A DNA stretch of 64,000 nt from Nymphaea colorata (GCF_008831285.2 NC_045146.1:17105149-17169148), one strand, 5' to 3'. Shown: positions 51,655 to 63,763, counted from the first letter of the stretch. Numbers and translations: made by a program. Notes: generated by a model not told the origin, from the letters alone.

Positions 51655-51785
51655 ATGGTATGAGGAGGAGGAGTGGGGAGTAGATGGGAGAAGGGCCTCT
51701 GCGCATCCTATCGAAAGGGAGGAGCCATGCGAACGATCTGCGACGTGTGCGAAGGCGCGCCGGCTATCCTCTTCTGCGCCGCTGA
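51655..51785 (+). promoter_or_regulatory. Three successive upstream ORFs in the B-box leader
   Basis: uORF1 (51655-51663) is only Met-Val-stop. uORF2 (51660-51683, 7 codons) overlaps its end. uORF3 (51684-51785, 33 codons) starts directly after the uORF2 stop codon (TAGATG) and runs out of frame past the main ATG at 51727. If the transcript begins upstream of 51655, ribosomes must deal with all three, which would strongly limit translation of the B-box protein. Transcript start is not known. Confidence 0.5.
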
Positions 51786-53213
51786 CGAGGCCGCCCTTTG
51801 CAGAGCTTGCGACGAAAAGGTAGTGCTTCAGAGAGGGGCCATCAATGATGCAGCCGCTCTTCTTTTCTTTCCCCCACTTTGTGGTGTCTCTGTTTCTTCC
51901 TTTCTTTTTGGGTGGTGTCCGCAAGCTGTTGAATGGTTGCTTCGGCAAGAAATAGTGCAATTTCCCCTTTTCCTTCGCACACTTTGAATTGATTCCGTGG
52001 TGGAAACTATGTTAACCATTTCGTCTTCAACGTTGCAATCGGTTGTTTTCCTCTTCTTTTTTAGTAAATTACTGTTGCTACTGAGGATTAGATGACCATT
52101 TTTTCTTACTTGATTACTTGACTGCTTCTTCCCTCCAGGGAAAAGAAAACATATAGAAGTGGATGGTATTCATCTCCTTGAGATTCAAAATGATGGAACT
52201 GGAGGCTGTTTTTCCCTCCATTCGTTATCTTTTCTACTTTTCTTTTCCAAAATTGCTCGACGACACGATCACTTTCACCTTTCTTCTCCACGAGCAGCAT
52301 TGTTTAGTTGCTACTGTACCCCCTGATTTTGATACACCACAGTGATCCAGGGAGTTTGGTAGGCGAAGAGTCTTTGACAATGGTCGTTTTAGTTCTCTGG
52401 CCCAGTAAATTTCTTGTTGGTTCTGTAACTCAACATGCCTGACTTGCAGCTTCACCAGGAAACTACTAGAACATAATGATGGCATGGTATGCCTGGAAGA
52501 TTCATTTGCTTGTCCTAATGAACAAGTTCTCAAGCTTGGCATTTACTTCTCTTGAGTCCTTCTTCAGTTTCAGAGGTATGCTGGATGTTAGGCAGGCATG
52601 ATGGTTCAAGGACAGTTAGCACGTATTGTGTGTGCGGGTAATAGATATGTTTCTGTTGACGTGCAAGTTCTTAAGCACATATGTCTTTGGTCCCACTGAA
52701 TGTCATAAACATCTAATTTATTACGGTTGTGTGTGTATCTGTGGGTATTAGATATGTTCTGTTCACATGCATATACTAAAGCAAATCTGTCTTTGTCCCA
52801 CTTAATATCATGAACATCTACCTTAGTCAGGTAAGTGTAAGCTAATGTTCTTTTTTAACTTTCTATTTATTGGTTTAACAGAAAGAACAGAAACATGGGG
52901 AATTTACTTATGGTTTTAGTAAATTTGGATGCTAAGACTTGATTATTATGTGATATGTCCATCTTTTGGGCACGCAAATTGAACCCAGTGGAATGGGCTC
53001 TGGAAGACTAGAAGTGCAGTTGCATGCAAGCGAGGAAATGAACCTACATGCAGGAAGTTCACCTCTCCATAACCACCATGCTCTCTACCCTAGGATTGGT
53101 GGATCCTAGGAAGGAAAGTGATTTGAAAATCCCTTATATATATGTATGTATTATATATGTATTATATATGTATATATATATATATATATACACACACACA
53201 TATATATATATAT

Positions 53214-53262
<49 letters not shown>

Positions 53263-56200
53263 AGAGAATTTTGTTCTGCCATGTGTCAAATGTTGTCAAA
53301 TAGAGAAAAAATAAATATTCATCATTAAGAGCACCATGAATCATTGTTAAGAACATTGTGAACCATTGCTGCATCATAAACCTTTGGGGATGCTCATTTG
53401 ACGGTTGTTTTTTTAGTGATCATTTTTAAATTTTAGCCATCTAGCATCATCCAACGTACGATAGCATAAAACTCCACCATATATTTCACAATTTTATAGT
53501 TGCAAGCTAGGAAAGTTACTTGACATTTATCAACCAGAAACAAGTTATAATCCTAGATTTATTTTGTTGCACTTTGAGGGGAAAAGACAAAAGTCAAAAC
53601 CAATCAACAGGACAACTTTCTCTATCTCTCTCGTTATTAAATATTTGTTATGATTAATGTTGAACATGTAATGTGAAGAGAGATTAAAGGGGCTGTCCTG
53701 GTCATCCCAGCATTGAATTCTTAGGGCCTAATCTCCATGCACACAAATACATAGCATGGTTAAAACCCAAAGAAACGGTGATGATGTTGACTATATCATC
53801 AATTTGATGGTCAAGGACTGGAAAAATTACTTAACATTTACCAATCAAAAATAATTTTATCATTGACTAATCATTGCACTCTGTACAGAAAGAAATGGAC
53901 CACATTTTCCTCCACTTTTCTATCATCACCATAATACATATTTTTTTTATTGTGTTTACCATTTATTTTTGAATTCATAAAAATAGTTGGATCAAAATGA
54001 AAATAAACTAGGAACAAAATAATAAGCTAGCTACGTTCAATTTAAAAACCCACAAAAGCAGACGCATTTTTTAATATGTCTCTCTATTTTGCTTTGTTTT
54101 GTTACTAAAATAAATGTCTGCAATGCCCTTCTCAAGCACTGACATGACAAATGGAGTTTTTTCCATATGTTCTAACTTCTTAGTTTATGCCAGAAGCTCC
54201 TTGTGGAGAAAAAAAAATCCTACACTATGATAAGTTAGTTTTGATAGTTATTAGTATGTATTCATTTAATTGAAAGTTAATCAGATATAGGATGAGAACC
54301 CTTCTACAGTTGCTCTTGAGCCTCTCTTCCATAAGAATTGTTCTTTAGCCAGTTTTAGCTTTATACCAGAAGTGGTTCCACGTAAATGCACAAATGTTTG
54401 AATGGCAATTACAATAGGTTAATCAAATATTGTGGAATCGGCTGAATATTGTTGGCTTGAATATTGATATACCAACAAAGTCACATATTGATGTTATGGA
54501 CATCATATGCAACCTGCCTTTCTTTCCTTTTTAAGAATGGGAACTTATCAACGGCACATGCCATGCCATCTCATGTTTGTGGTATTGTAGGTTGCAAGTC
54601 TAGTATTTGTATTTTCCATGAAGTGGGTTTAACTTCTCTTACCTTTCTACTGTTGCTATAAAAAATGACATATTGTTGTACGTGTGATGCTCATAAAATT
54701 TGATGATAAGTTTCGTGTTTCCTGAATCTCCCCTACATATTTTCCATCTCTTTGTTTATGTTTCCAATTATATGTGCCTTCATGATTTGTGAATATTATT
54801 AGTTCACAAATTATATCTATGAGCAATGAAGCCAACAATAGCTGATCATAGCTTTCCTCCAAAGGGTTTTCCTTTTTTTTTTTTAGTAATATCTGAGTGT
54901 TCTGAACAAACATACTTGCTATGGTGAACCTCTAAAAATGAACAGATAGTAATGTCACAAGGTTTGTCCTATAATAATTTTGTTGCTTTTGTCACATGTC
55001 ACTTTCAAGTATTTTAGATGCTCATAGGCTGATGCTCCTCTTTTAAGCCTTTTCTATGCTCTTTGATTATTTATTTTGACAGGAGACTTGCAGAAAGCTA
55101 GTACAATTGGAGGGTTGTGACACCGTTGAATAGTTCATATTTATGTTCATGGTGTTATTATGCATCCTTTTGACTGACTTCTTTCTTGCATAACTTTAGA
55201 CTGGTGAATGTTTTCAGCAGCAAAGCCCAGTCTGATTAGCCTTTAACTGGTTTTCTCCGTGGGCATTCTTTTTTATTTTATGCTGTCTCATGGCAGTATT
55301 ATTGAAGAGAGAGAGAGAGAGAGAAATTGCCTTCATGAATCAGAGGGAACTGTATTTCAGGAATGGTTTAACTGCCTATTGGATCACCTGAGACCTCTCA
55401 TTTTGCTCAGGCATTGACCAATCATAAGCCTATGCTTTTCTTCTTTTCTTCTTGAAAATTGCTTGTCTCCTGCTATGATGTATATCTGACATTTTTGGCT
55501 TCTCTTTTTTTAAGAAATAATTTGCTTCCTGTCAAAGAAAAAAGGAAAAAGTTTATTCACTTCTTCTGTCCTTTAAAGTAGATTTGTACATATTACAAGG
55601 TCTATGAGAGTAATGAAATATTAGCCATCAAGCTTACCTTCTGGTATTATGAATTACAGGTTCACATGTGCAACAAATTGGCTGGCCGGCACGTAAGAGT
55701 TTCTATTGCTACTCCTAATGCTGTACCTCTATGTGACATTTGTGAAAATGCCCCAGGTATTCCTTTTTTTCATCTGGAAGTGCTTGCCCTATGTTACGAG
55801 TGGAGACACTGAAATTGTTTCTCATGACAAAACTGCAAACAGCATTCTTCTATTGTGAAATAGATGGAAGTTCACTCTGCTTGCAATGTGACATGATTGT
55901 ACATGTTGGTGGTAAAAGAACCCACGAGAGATACCTTGTCTTGAGGCAGAGGGTTGAGGTTAGTGATAATGCGCATGGGATCAAGATTCATACTTTCTAC
56001 TGCTTTATAAGTTGAATAACTTGGGCCTTTTAACAGTTTCCAGGAGACCAACAAAATCCTCTACATGATCAGGCCTTGCAGCCTACGGAGCTTTTAGAAC
56101 CTAGGCGGGTGCAGAATCAAATGGCTCAACCAGCAACACCCATACCAGTAGAAGGCCCCAAAGAAAGGATTCAGAACAACCACTGGGCACCAACTATTCC

Positions 56201-56309
56201 AGCCAATGATACTAATCTTATTGAGAATGAGAAGCCAGATTCAAAAATGATAGATCTCAATGCTAGACCACATTGGGGACAAGCTTCAACATCTGACCAG
56301 GGGCGCTGA
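51727..56309 (+). CDS. BBX: Double B-box zinc-finger protein (BBX18/BBX19 type)
   Basis: A nuclear regulator with two tandem B-boxes and no CCT domain, the structure group of Arabidopsis BBX18-25, most like BBX18/19, which act in light-dependent hypocotyl growth and flowering through protein partners. Exons are 51727-51819, 55660-55756, 55843-55958 and 56037-56309, and the product is 192 aa. B-box 1 has ligands C5, C8, C17, D20, C25, C28, H33 and H42; B-box 2 has C56, C59, C68, D71, C76, C79, H84 and H91, all intact. Introns fall after residue 31, within Ala64 and after residue 102. The C-terminal tail is hydrophilic and contains M-I-D-L-N-A (173-178), shared with BBX18/19. Intron 1 is 3.84 kb. 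The first in-frame ATG is 51727; upstream in-frame sequence has no ATG. Confidence 0.95.
52625..52826. repeat. Diverged tandem duplication in B-box intron 1
   Basis: Two roughly 95-100-base copies share GTGTGTG, TTAGATATGTT/ATAGATATGTT, TCTTTG.TCCCACT.AAT and CATCTA in the same order. Confidence 0.65.
53135..53260. repeat. Compound (TATG)/(AT)/(AC) microsatellite
   Basis: About 125 bases of TATA with TATGTA units, a short CACACACACA interruption (53191-53200) and two long AT runs. Likely highly polymorphic in length. Confidence 0.95.
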
Positions 56310-58554
56310 GTCATGTGGTTTTTTCCCGCAATATTGAAGAATCTCAAGAACTGTTAATCTGTTCATATCCTTGACAAAAGATTTCTTTTCTAAAGGATGT
56401 TGTTTCTGTTTCAGAAGGCATAACAGGGACTGGTTGTCAATTCTCATGGCTTAGTCACGGTTCCAAGCATAGCTGTTTTGAATACCTATTAGATGTTTAG
56501 TTTACATATATGCTTGCTGGTCCCCTTCAGTGTTTCCTCCTGGTTCTGTAAAATTTCTGACAGTCTTGTAGGGCACTCAATGTGTTCAACATATGGAACA
56601 TTGTGAGAGAACTGTAGTCTGTATGATAATACATTTCACGAAATGGTTGTCCTTAGCTGGAAGGAACCAGACGATGATGGTGGGATGCTTATAAAAAGCA
56701 ATTTTAGAAAGTTTGCTTTTGAAGTACCTTGGTGCCAAAAAAAATAGTTTGATTATATTATACAATTTGGACGATTTATTACCTACTTACGTGCAAATTT
56801 TCAGAAATTATATTAGTGATGTAAACTGGCTGGACTAAGATGCCTAACTTCAATTCACCGCCTGGGGTTCTTCTGCAGTAACGATAGGAATATTTGAAAC
56901 CAGCGTTCGCTACGTCAGTTTTTACCACTGAACCTTAATTTGTGAGGTTCGTTGAGAAGCAAATCCTACCACCTTTGACGTCACAACAACCAAAAGAAAA
57001 GGGTTTGCTTTTCATCTATCATCCCTTATTACAATTTCAGTGGAACTGTTCGATGATGTGTTAGCATGATTTGGCCTATGTCAGTCACAAAGTTGTTGTT
57101 TGGGTGCTTGAGGAATCAAAATTTTCATTACATGGAATTCCTTATAAGAACTCTTAGCGATAAGAACCCTACAACGAAATGCATCTTGAAGGTGGCACTG
57201 GAGTTAGTCGTGGATAACAACAGGAGCTCCGCCCATTTATCTGGCTGGAGGACAAAAATAAGACCTTCAAGTTGAAGGTGGTGGCTGAGCTCTCTCTCCC
57301 TCTCTCTCTCTCTAGCTTGATACCAGAACCCGTCAGTCATCTGAAGGGATCTTATTATCCGCACTGTAATCCCTGTCTTGATTCCTTTTGAGAATCCTCA
57401 TTGTTCTAAGTTATTTTGATCCAACGGACTTTATTGTTATTAGAAGCTCTCGAGCGAACCACCAACCAAGTTCGCTGATGATTTTTGTGTTTGCTTAAAT
57501 AAAATCACTCATAAAATTTTGGGTGTTAAAGTGGAAAGTGAAATCTGTTGTAGAATATAAAGAATGAAAATTGATGATCACATCTTCAAAAGAACTGAAC
57601 AAAAGCTCCTAATGGAATACAAAGCAGAATTACACAAACAATGGCTACAAGACACCATTGTTATATTCCACCGCGACCGCTTCGATGGAAAAGGTCTTCA
57701 GCCTCATTCAGAATCTTCTTGAAACTCGTCAGCCGGAGCAGAGACGGAGCAGCACCGGTAGATAGGATGATCAGTACTGATCGCCACTTTATCTCTCAGA
57801 AAACTTAACCAACTGGAGTTGATAGCGCATGTTGCCTCATCGATATCAAATAATTGCAGCGGTAATCAAGGACGCTGCACAATGAAAATAAAATTCAATT
57901 TTTTGCAGTCATGTCTCATTTGCGGATCGAGTATTTGGGTTGAAGTCTGATTCAACCTTTACCGACCACAAATCAACCGAATTATGGTTCAGCCTCACAC
58001 TCGGACTCTTGGAAATGGAATCCAGGCTTGTCTAGCATAAGATCCAACATTTTTATGTAATTGGGTCCGATCTGTACTGGATTCAGTCAGATATCTGATA
58101 TCTGATTCAGATCTGACACTAAGCTGCATAATGAATATGAATTCAATTTCACCGGAATATGATTTCAATTAGCAATTGGATCTGAATTTTTTCCACATCC
58201 GTATTCAATTCACTTACTAGTTGCATCCATGTTGAATATCTTCTCTCGTGCATATCTACATACCCATGAATCTCAAAATGTGGTTAGGTAGGAGATCGGG
58301 TTCTATTAGGAACAAAGATGGGACTGTTAATATATATGACCTGACCCAGGTCAACGGGTATATGAGTCATCCATTTTTTTCGTAAAGTTTTTTGTTCTTG
58401 ATATTGGAAGTTGAAAATTATGTTTTGTTTATTCAATTGTTGTTAGTTTCCTTATTTATTTTTCGTATTATGTATATATACAATCCGCAAGACGCTATAC
58501 TATTTTATACATAAAATTCTGTGACATGGGTTCTTCTTCTAGGTGCATAATATT

Positions 58555-58735
58555 TTAACATATTTAAGTATCTATATTACAAAGTATACTTATCGTTTTT
58601 TTAAAATAAAATAAAGTAGAAAAACTAGCTTTCCCGAGTCACAAGTAGACTCATATTTAAGTATCTTATTACAAAGTTTATGTTTATCGTATTTTAAAGA
58701 AAAGAAATTCAAAAAGCCAACTTTCTCGAGTAAAT
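58555..58735. repeat. Diverged tandem duplication
   Basis: Two copies share ATATTTAAGTATCT, ATTACAAAGT, TTATCGT.TTTTAAA and ACT.TC.CGAGT in the same order, with a period of about 95 bases. Confidence 0.7.
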
Positions 58736-59655
58736 GATTAATACAGTTGATTTTGTCGAAATAGAACCTAGCATGGACGTTTTCATGGCCTGTAACACCT
58801 TGTTCCTAAAATGTCTTGTCTTACACGCGACAGTTGTGTGCAATGCTAAAATGTTGCAATGTGGTGACATATTTACAATCACTTTTTAAGAGATTTCAAA
58901 TATTTATCTAAAATAACGTGATTTCCATGGTTTAAAAACTAAAAGATTTATCTTGAATTTATACATTTGGTTGTGCACATGAGATTTTTTGCAAAAAAAA
59001 AAAAGGATAATTTAAAACATCTGATATTTTGCACAATAAGATTATCTAAATAAGCTCCTCCTGTATTTATATTGCTTTTTCTGCTTGCCAAAGTTTCCAT
59101 ATATTAAATCTGTATGGTGAAATGTTCAAAAAACACATAAAATGATAAATTCTTAAATGTAAAAGAATTACCTTCTGTCAATTATGCTGATTCATATCTT
59201 CCGATTGCAAGTATAAAAAGGAATAGAAAAAGAAACAAAAAACATATTCTATTACTACCCAACCACCAGCCTCCTACCCCTTTTGGCTCCTTCATTGTTG
59301 TCAACACTGTTCTAGGTGTTGTTTTCTTTATATAAGCGTGAGACCAGACCACCAATCTCGCAAGAATAGCATCATTAGGAAACTTACGCAACAGAGAATG
59401 AAGAAGAAACTTTTTGAAGGTCTTCAATTCGATATCTTCAAAATCCTCGCGCCACGTGCTCAGAATTTGTGTGCGGTGGTTGTTCACTACTTTTCATTCA
59501 TCATCTTAATTTGTTTTTCAACTAATAACTATATGTATATAAATAATGTTTAGAGATTTTCAAACTTATGAATGAATGGACTTCTAAAGAGAAGCATCTA
59601 CGTCTCTTATCCTTTCTCCCAAACATTTTCGACTCCTGGCAAGAAACTTGTGGAA

Positions 59656-59811
59656 TCAGGAAGGTGCGCGGATCACCATGACGTGCCGGCCAGCCACTTT
59701 GACGTAGACAGGCCGCCGTAGGCGTCGAGGCATGAGCAAGCTGGGAAACGGGGACCCTTCGTCTCCACCGGCCAAAGCTCGCCTGATCATGCATCTTGCG
59801 TCAAAGATCAT
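59656..59811 (-). CDS. Candidate small protein, 51 aa, unknown
   Basis: A minus-strand ORF of 51 codons begins at an ATG (59811) with an in-frame TAA a few codons upstream, so it is self-contained. It sits in a GC-rich island within AT-rich DNA. The product is basic, with an R-R-L-R-R-P-V-Y-V-K-V core and a hydrophobic V-M-V-I segment near the C-terminus. I do not recognise the family. It could be a short gene, a terminal exon of a gene not otherwise seen, or chance in a GC-rich patch. Confidence 0.3.
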   Translation of the reverse strand: MIFDARCMIRRALAGGDEGSPFPSLLMPRRLRRPVYVKVAGRHVMVIRAPS

Positions 59812-60941
59812 CGTGATCGAGATCGAGCAGAAAATTTAGTTGGCTCTTTCGTTTAACCCGGAAGCAGCTTTTACCTTAATCTGCTTTTATCTTAATCTAA
59901 GATGCACAAAGTTGGAACTCATTATCGGCTCGGTGAAGATTCAAAATTCCGGCTGCCAATCTCCGGTGGAGTTCAATGATCGAATTGAGCTAAGCAGGGC
60001 TTGTTGATTTCACAGGGAAAGGGCCCTCCACTGATCTAGCAGAATAGCATATGTAACTGCTTGCATGAGCTTAGGCAGCCGCATGTGACGGTGAAGCAGA
60101 ACCAGAGCATCGAATGCACACTACTGGACGAGGAAATCCTTTGCCTTCCTCTTCCTTGTGGACGCGAAGATTAAGAAAGAAATGCGAGTGGGGTGCTCCA
60201 TTTTTCTGAGACGGGTGCACATGTTTTTCTCATAATCCAACAGAGGAAACAGGTGGGTTTGGTTGCACCCTTGTGATCGAATATCGAGCGACATATGTGG
60301 GTGCCTTGCCGCGCATACAATGTAACAATATCCAGATAGTGCACATAAAAAAGTGGAAAAAAACAAATCGTGGTAGGTAAGTTTGGCATTCTGGTTTCTG
60401 TGGGGAGCCGGAGGGATGAGGACGGTCGCCGGAGCCCCCTTCCGGCAGGGAGTCCAAGATAAGCCTCAGCCTACCGCAGGGAAACCGATCTTCCGGTGGG
60501 GATGAGGCAGAACTCCAAAGGGACGCCTCACCAACCTCTTCCATTGGTCAACATGAATTGAGTTATTCCAAAACGAAAGTTAACGTAAAGAGCAAGTGAG
60601 ACGAGATGGTGGCAAGACTCGTAACTTAGTCGACTTACAGTCACAGTCACTCCCTCACACAGACACACACTTTCCATGAACCAGAACCACAAGCCTTTGA
60701 TAAACACGTCTTTTCCTGAACTGCCTCTTTACAAAGAGGAAGAAGGGGGGAAAGAGATACATGGAGGGCTCTTTGACCCCCTTGTTATCTGAACTTATTG
60801 TATGAAAAGAACAAAAAAGAAATTACAAAAAAAAAAATAATGGCAACTGTATGGACTTTCTTCGTCTAAAACAACGACGATGGAACCGCCTTGAGGCTAA
60901 TCTCTGATATTGTGTATTCAGGGGAAGAAGGACACGAAGCG

Positions 60942-63083
60942 CTAAGCATAGTAATGGGCCCATTCGTCATCGTCCGCGACGGGCGTGGCCACAAGGTACG
61001 GGGTGGAATGGAAGGAGCACGCAAGGCTGTGCGCCACTGTGTCTTCTTCCTCCTCTTGCTCTGCGGCAGCTCCGTCGTGGAAGCACTCCTCGACCCTAGC
61101 GCGGAGCACCTCGAACATAAGGGCGGGCTCGTACTGCATCGCCTGGAGGACGTCGGCACAGGACTGCCCCGGCACCGTACCCGTGACGGCGAAGCATTGC
61201 GGGCCGTCGCTCTGCACCACGCGCACCACGTTGGGGTTGCCAAACAGGTTGTGCAAGCCCCCCAGCGCCTCCTGGTAGGCACCTCCCAGAAACATTCCCA
61301 GGTAGTAATCCTGGCCCTTCCTGCACTCGTGCAGCGGCAGGCTCCGCCCCCCGCCGATGAACTTCTCCACCTTCCCGTCGCTGTCGCACGTCAGGTCAGA
61401 GAGGACGCCGCGGACGGCAGGCCTCTCGTCCAACCGGTGGATGGGCATGATGGGAAAGAGCTGCTCGATGGCCCAGAGGTCCGGTATCGACTTGAAAATC
61501 GAGAGGTTCACGTGGTAGGAGCGGACAGCCGGCTGATCGTCGGCCGCGTCATTCGCATGAGCGACAACCTTCCCGACGAGCTCGCAAAGCCCGTCGACGG
61601 CAGCCAGGTGCTCGAGCCCGAGTGATCCTTCCTTGAACTCCTCTACGCACCTCTGCTTCAGCCTCTCAGTGTAGGCCACGCAGGTATCATAATCACCGCG
61701 GGCGGCAGCTGCTGACAGGCGGCGATAGTCAGACCTGGTCTCGTCGGAGAGACCTTCCATGAGGAACCTGAGGTCGTGCTGCCCAGGGGTAGCTCCCTTC
61801 AGGGTTGGCAGAGATGGAGTGGCTTCGAAGACGAGAACAGAGTGGTGAGAGACCAGCGCCCTCCCGCTTTCGCTGCAGAGCACCGGAGGCCTGACGAACT
61901 TCCGATCGCAGGCGTCCTGGACAGACCGAACCACGGCGGCTGCGTACTCCTCCAGGCTGTATCCGACGGACATATCCGACGTTTTCGACAGCGTGCCATC
62001 ATAGTCAATCCCAAGCCCGCCGCCGATGTCGAGCACCTTCATCCCGGCGCCGAGGCGCACGAGCTCGCAGTATACCTGAGCGGCCTCACCGACGCCGTCG
62101 CTTAGGAGTTCGACGGACGGGATCTGCGAACCGATATGGAAATGGAGCAGCTGGAGGCAATCGAGCATCTCGGCGCGCTCGAGCCTGCGCACCACGGAAA
62201 GGATCTGCATCGTCGTCAGCCCGAACTTCCCCTTCTCGCCCGAGGTGGATCCGAAGTGGCCGGAGTGCTTGGTTCTGAGCTTCGCTCGCAGGCCGATCAC
62301 CGGCCTGACGCCGAGCTTCCGGCTCATCTCGATCACCAGATCAAGCTCCTCCTCCTGCTCGAGGACGATGAAGGTGTTGATCCGGAGATTCCGAGCCATC
62401 AAGGCGAGCGAGATGTACTCCCGATCCTTGTACCCGTTGCAGACGAGGAAGGCTTCGGGGTTCCCCTTGCAGAGCGCGCTCATGGCGAGGAGGAGCTCAG
62501 GCTTTGACCCGGCCTCCAGGCCGAACCGAAACGGCCGGCCAAACTCGACAATGTCCTCGACGATGTAGTGGTCCTGGTTGCACTTCACCGGGTAAACGCC
62601 CTGGTAGTGGGAATTGTACCCCTGCGACCGGATCGCCGACTCGAAGGCCGCGTTGAGCGACTCGAGGCGGTGGCGGAGCACGTCCGGGAATCGGACGATG
62701 AGCGGGAGCTGCAGGCCGAGCCCGCCGCCGGACTTCGGCTCGGTCACCTTCTTGATGACCTTCATGAGGTCGATCTCGCCGTGTGGCATCGTCGCGACGC
62801 CGTTGGGCCGCACCGAGACGTTTCCCATCGCATTGACGGAGAAGTACGACGCGCCCCAGCCGTTGATCTTGTACAGGGACGCGGACAGGTCAGAGGACCA
62901 AGCCGCGGCCTTCTCTGCCGTTACCCCAGCGTATTCATAACCTTCGGTGGCGCGGTTGACGAATCCAGCGGAGAGAGCGAAACTCTCCGGGAGCAAAGCA
63001 TCGGGGAAAGAGGTCTCCCTGGCGAACACGCAGCCAGGAGAAGGGGGTGGAGTCGCAGCATCTACGCACGCCAAGGCAGGCAT
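60942..63083 (-). CDS. ADC: Arginine decarboxylase (biosynthetic, plant type)
   Basis: Converts arginine to agmatine and CO2, the first step of the agmatine route to putrescine and the other polyamines; in plants it is largely plastid-associated and stress-responsive. A single uninterrupted 713-codon ORF, as is usual for plant ADC genes. The first 50 or so residues are variable and may carry the plastid-targeting region. The PLP-barrel domain follows, with the Schiff-base lysine K167 in [14 protein letters not shown] (314-319), the phosphate-binding D-I-G-G-G-L-G (352-358) and S-E-S-G-R-A (404-409). The C-terminal domain supplies D-L-T-C-D-S-D-G (catalytic Cys566) and the [14 protein letters not shown] segment. 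The tail is acidic (E-E-E-E at 677-680). The whole ORF is GC-rich. A good AAG-ATG context and absence of an upstream in-frame ATG favour this start. Confidence 0.97.
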   Translation of the reverse strand: MPALACVDAATPPPSPGCVFARETSFPDALLPESFALSAGFVNRATEGYEYAGVTAEKAAAWSSDLSASLYKINGWGASYFSVNAMGNVSVRPNGVATMPHGEIDLMKVIKKVTEPKSGGGLGLQLPLIVRFPDVLRHRLESLNAAFESAIRSQGYNSHYQGVYPVKCNQDHYIVEDIVEFGRPFRFGLEAGSKPELLLAMSALCKGNPEAFLVCNGYKDREYISLALMARNLRINTFIVLEQEEELDLVIEMSRKLGVRPVIGLRAKLRTKHSGHFGSTSGEKGKFGLTTMQILSVVRRLERAEMLDCLQLLHFHIGSQIPSVELLSDGVGEAAQVYCELVRLGAGMKVLDIGGGLGIDYDGTLSKTSDMSVGYSLEEYAAAVVRSVQDACDRKFVRPPVLCSESGRALVSHHSVLVFEATPSLPTLKGATPGQHDLRFLMEGLSDETRSDYRRLSAAAARGDYDTCVAYTERLKQRCVEEFKEGSLGLEHLAAVDGLCELVGKVVAHANDAADDQPAVRSYHVNLSIFKSIPDLWAIEQLFPIMPIHRLDERPAVRGVLSDLTCDSDGKVEKFIGGGRSLPLHECRKGQDYYLGMFLGGAYQEALGGLHNLFGNPNVVRVVQSDGPQCFAVTGTVPGQSCADVLQAMQYEPALMFEVLRARVEECFHDGAAAEQEEEEDTVAHSLACSFHSTPYLVATPVADDDEWAHYYA

Positions 63084-63175
63084 CTTTCCCCTACTGCTTC
63101 TTCTTCTTCTTCTCTGTGTGTGGGCCGAGTCCGTAAAACGGGGGCGTCAACCAAACGCCGAGGCCGTAGCCCCGG

Positions 63176-63496
63176 CTACCCCCCCAAACGAAGCAGGCGG
63201 GGAAGGAACAAGGAAAAAGAAAGGCCTAGCACGCCTCTGCCGCAACCGCTGATCCCCACGCTGCCTGTCAGCAGAAGATGGTAGTAACGACCACCCCCAA
63301 AACGAAAGAACGAATAGAAGGGGAAGAAAGGACGGAAAGAAAGATCAGCAGCCGAAGAAAAAGAAAGCCCAAAGGGGAAAAGAAGAGAGGTGTTGGAAGA
63401 GAAAGAAAGCAGAGGGGAGCGAAATGCAGGGAGAGTTCCTGGGGAGGTGGGGAGAAATGAAAGGAAGAGAGCAGACGCTGAATGCGAGGGATGCAT
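63176..63496 (-). promoter_or_regulatory. Conditional upstream ORF in the ADC leader (106 codons)
   Basis: This is the only ATG upstream of the ADC start for over 400 bases. It opens a Ser/Phe/Leu-rich ORF ending 92 bases before the ADC ATG. Its ATG lies almost exactly at the transcription start predicted from the TATA box, so only transcripts starting a few bases early would contain it. The amino acid composition reflects the pyrimidine-rich leader and argues against a functional protein. Confidence 0.3.
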
Positions 63497-63516
63497 GAGA
63501 TGAGACCGTTGGGGCG

Positions 63517-63524
63517 TTTATATA
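63517..63524 (-). promoter_or_regulatory. ADC: TATA box of the arginine decarboxylase gene
   Basis: The minus strand reads CTATATAAAC, a consensus plant TATA box. It places transcription start near 63490, giving a leader of about 400 nt that is pyrimidine-rich, GC-rich and free of ATG. Confidence 0.75.
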
Positions 63525-63706
63525 GGGAGGGGAAGGAACGCGGGCGGGGAACCCTCCTCCCTCCTTCTCTCTCCTTTCCCCAAATTAAAATAATATCTCC
63601 TGAAAAAAAGGGGAAATGTTGATTTTTTTTTTTTCTGAATCTCTTGGGAGAAAAAAAAGGACGGAACTCTTCTTCTCACCCAGACGGCTGATGCAGCCAC
63701 GGCTCG

Positions 63707-63714
63707 CCACGTGG
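63707..63714. promoter_or_regulatory. ADC: G-box/ABRE palindrome in the ADC promoter
   Basis: CCACGTGG, a perfect palindrome about 185 bases upstream of the TATA box. It is a binding site type for bZIP (ABF/HY5) and bHLH factors. Stress and ABA induction is known for some plant ADC genes; the link here is inferred. Confidence 0.5.
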
Positions 63715-63763
63715 AGACCTTCCACTACCTTTGAGGAAAAAGATTTGACGCCTTCTGCGGAGG

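Larger units (their letters stand above)
51820..55659. other. BBX: Large first intron of the B-box gene (3.84 kb)
   Basis: Mostly AT-rich with no coding sequence I recognise. It holds a diverged duplication (about 52625-52717 and 52725-52826), a compound AT/AC microsatellite (53135-53260), and a GA run near 55311-55325. Long first introns often carry regulatory sequence in plants, but I see no specific element here. Confidence 0.6.
56310..60941. other. Intergenic region between the B-box and arginine decarboxylase genes
   Basis: The 3' flank of the B-box gene occupies the first few hundred bases. A CT run (57289-57314), GAATC/GGATC-type degenerate repeat (57930-58260) and a diverged tandem duplication (about 58555-58735) follow. 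Two GC-rich islands stand out: 59640-59830, with a 51-codon ORF, and 60380-60560, with a 104-codon minus-strand ORF at 60230-60544 of no recognised family. Confidence 0.55.

Noticed and set aside
51673-51726. In-frame N-terminal extension of the B-box protein
   Set aside because: It would start at GTG, not ATG; the conserved M-R-x-x-C-D start of BBX18/19 proteins matches 51727.
60891-63284. Long plus-strand ORFs of 244 and 238 codons
   Set aside because: They are antisense shadows of the GC-rich arginine decarboxylase ORF and have no domain of their own.
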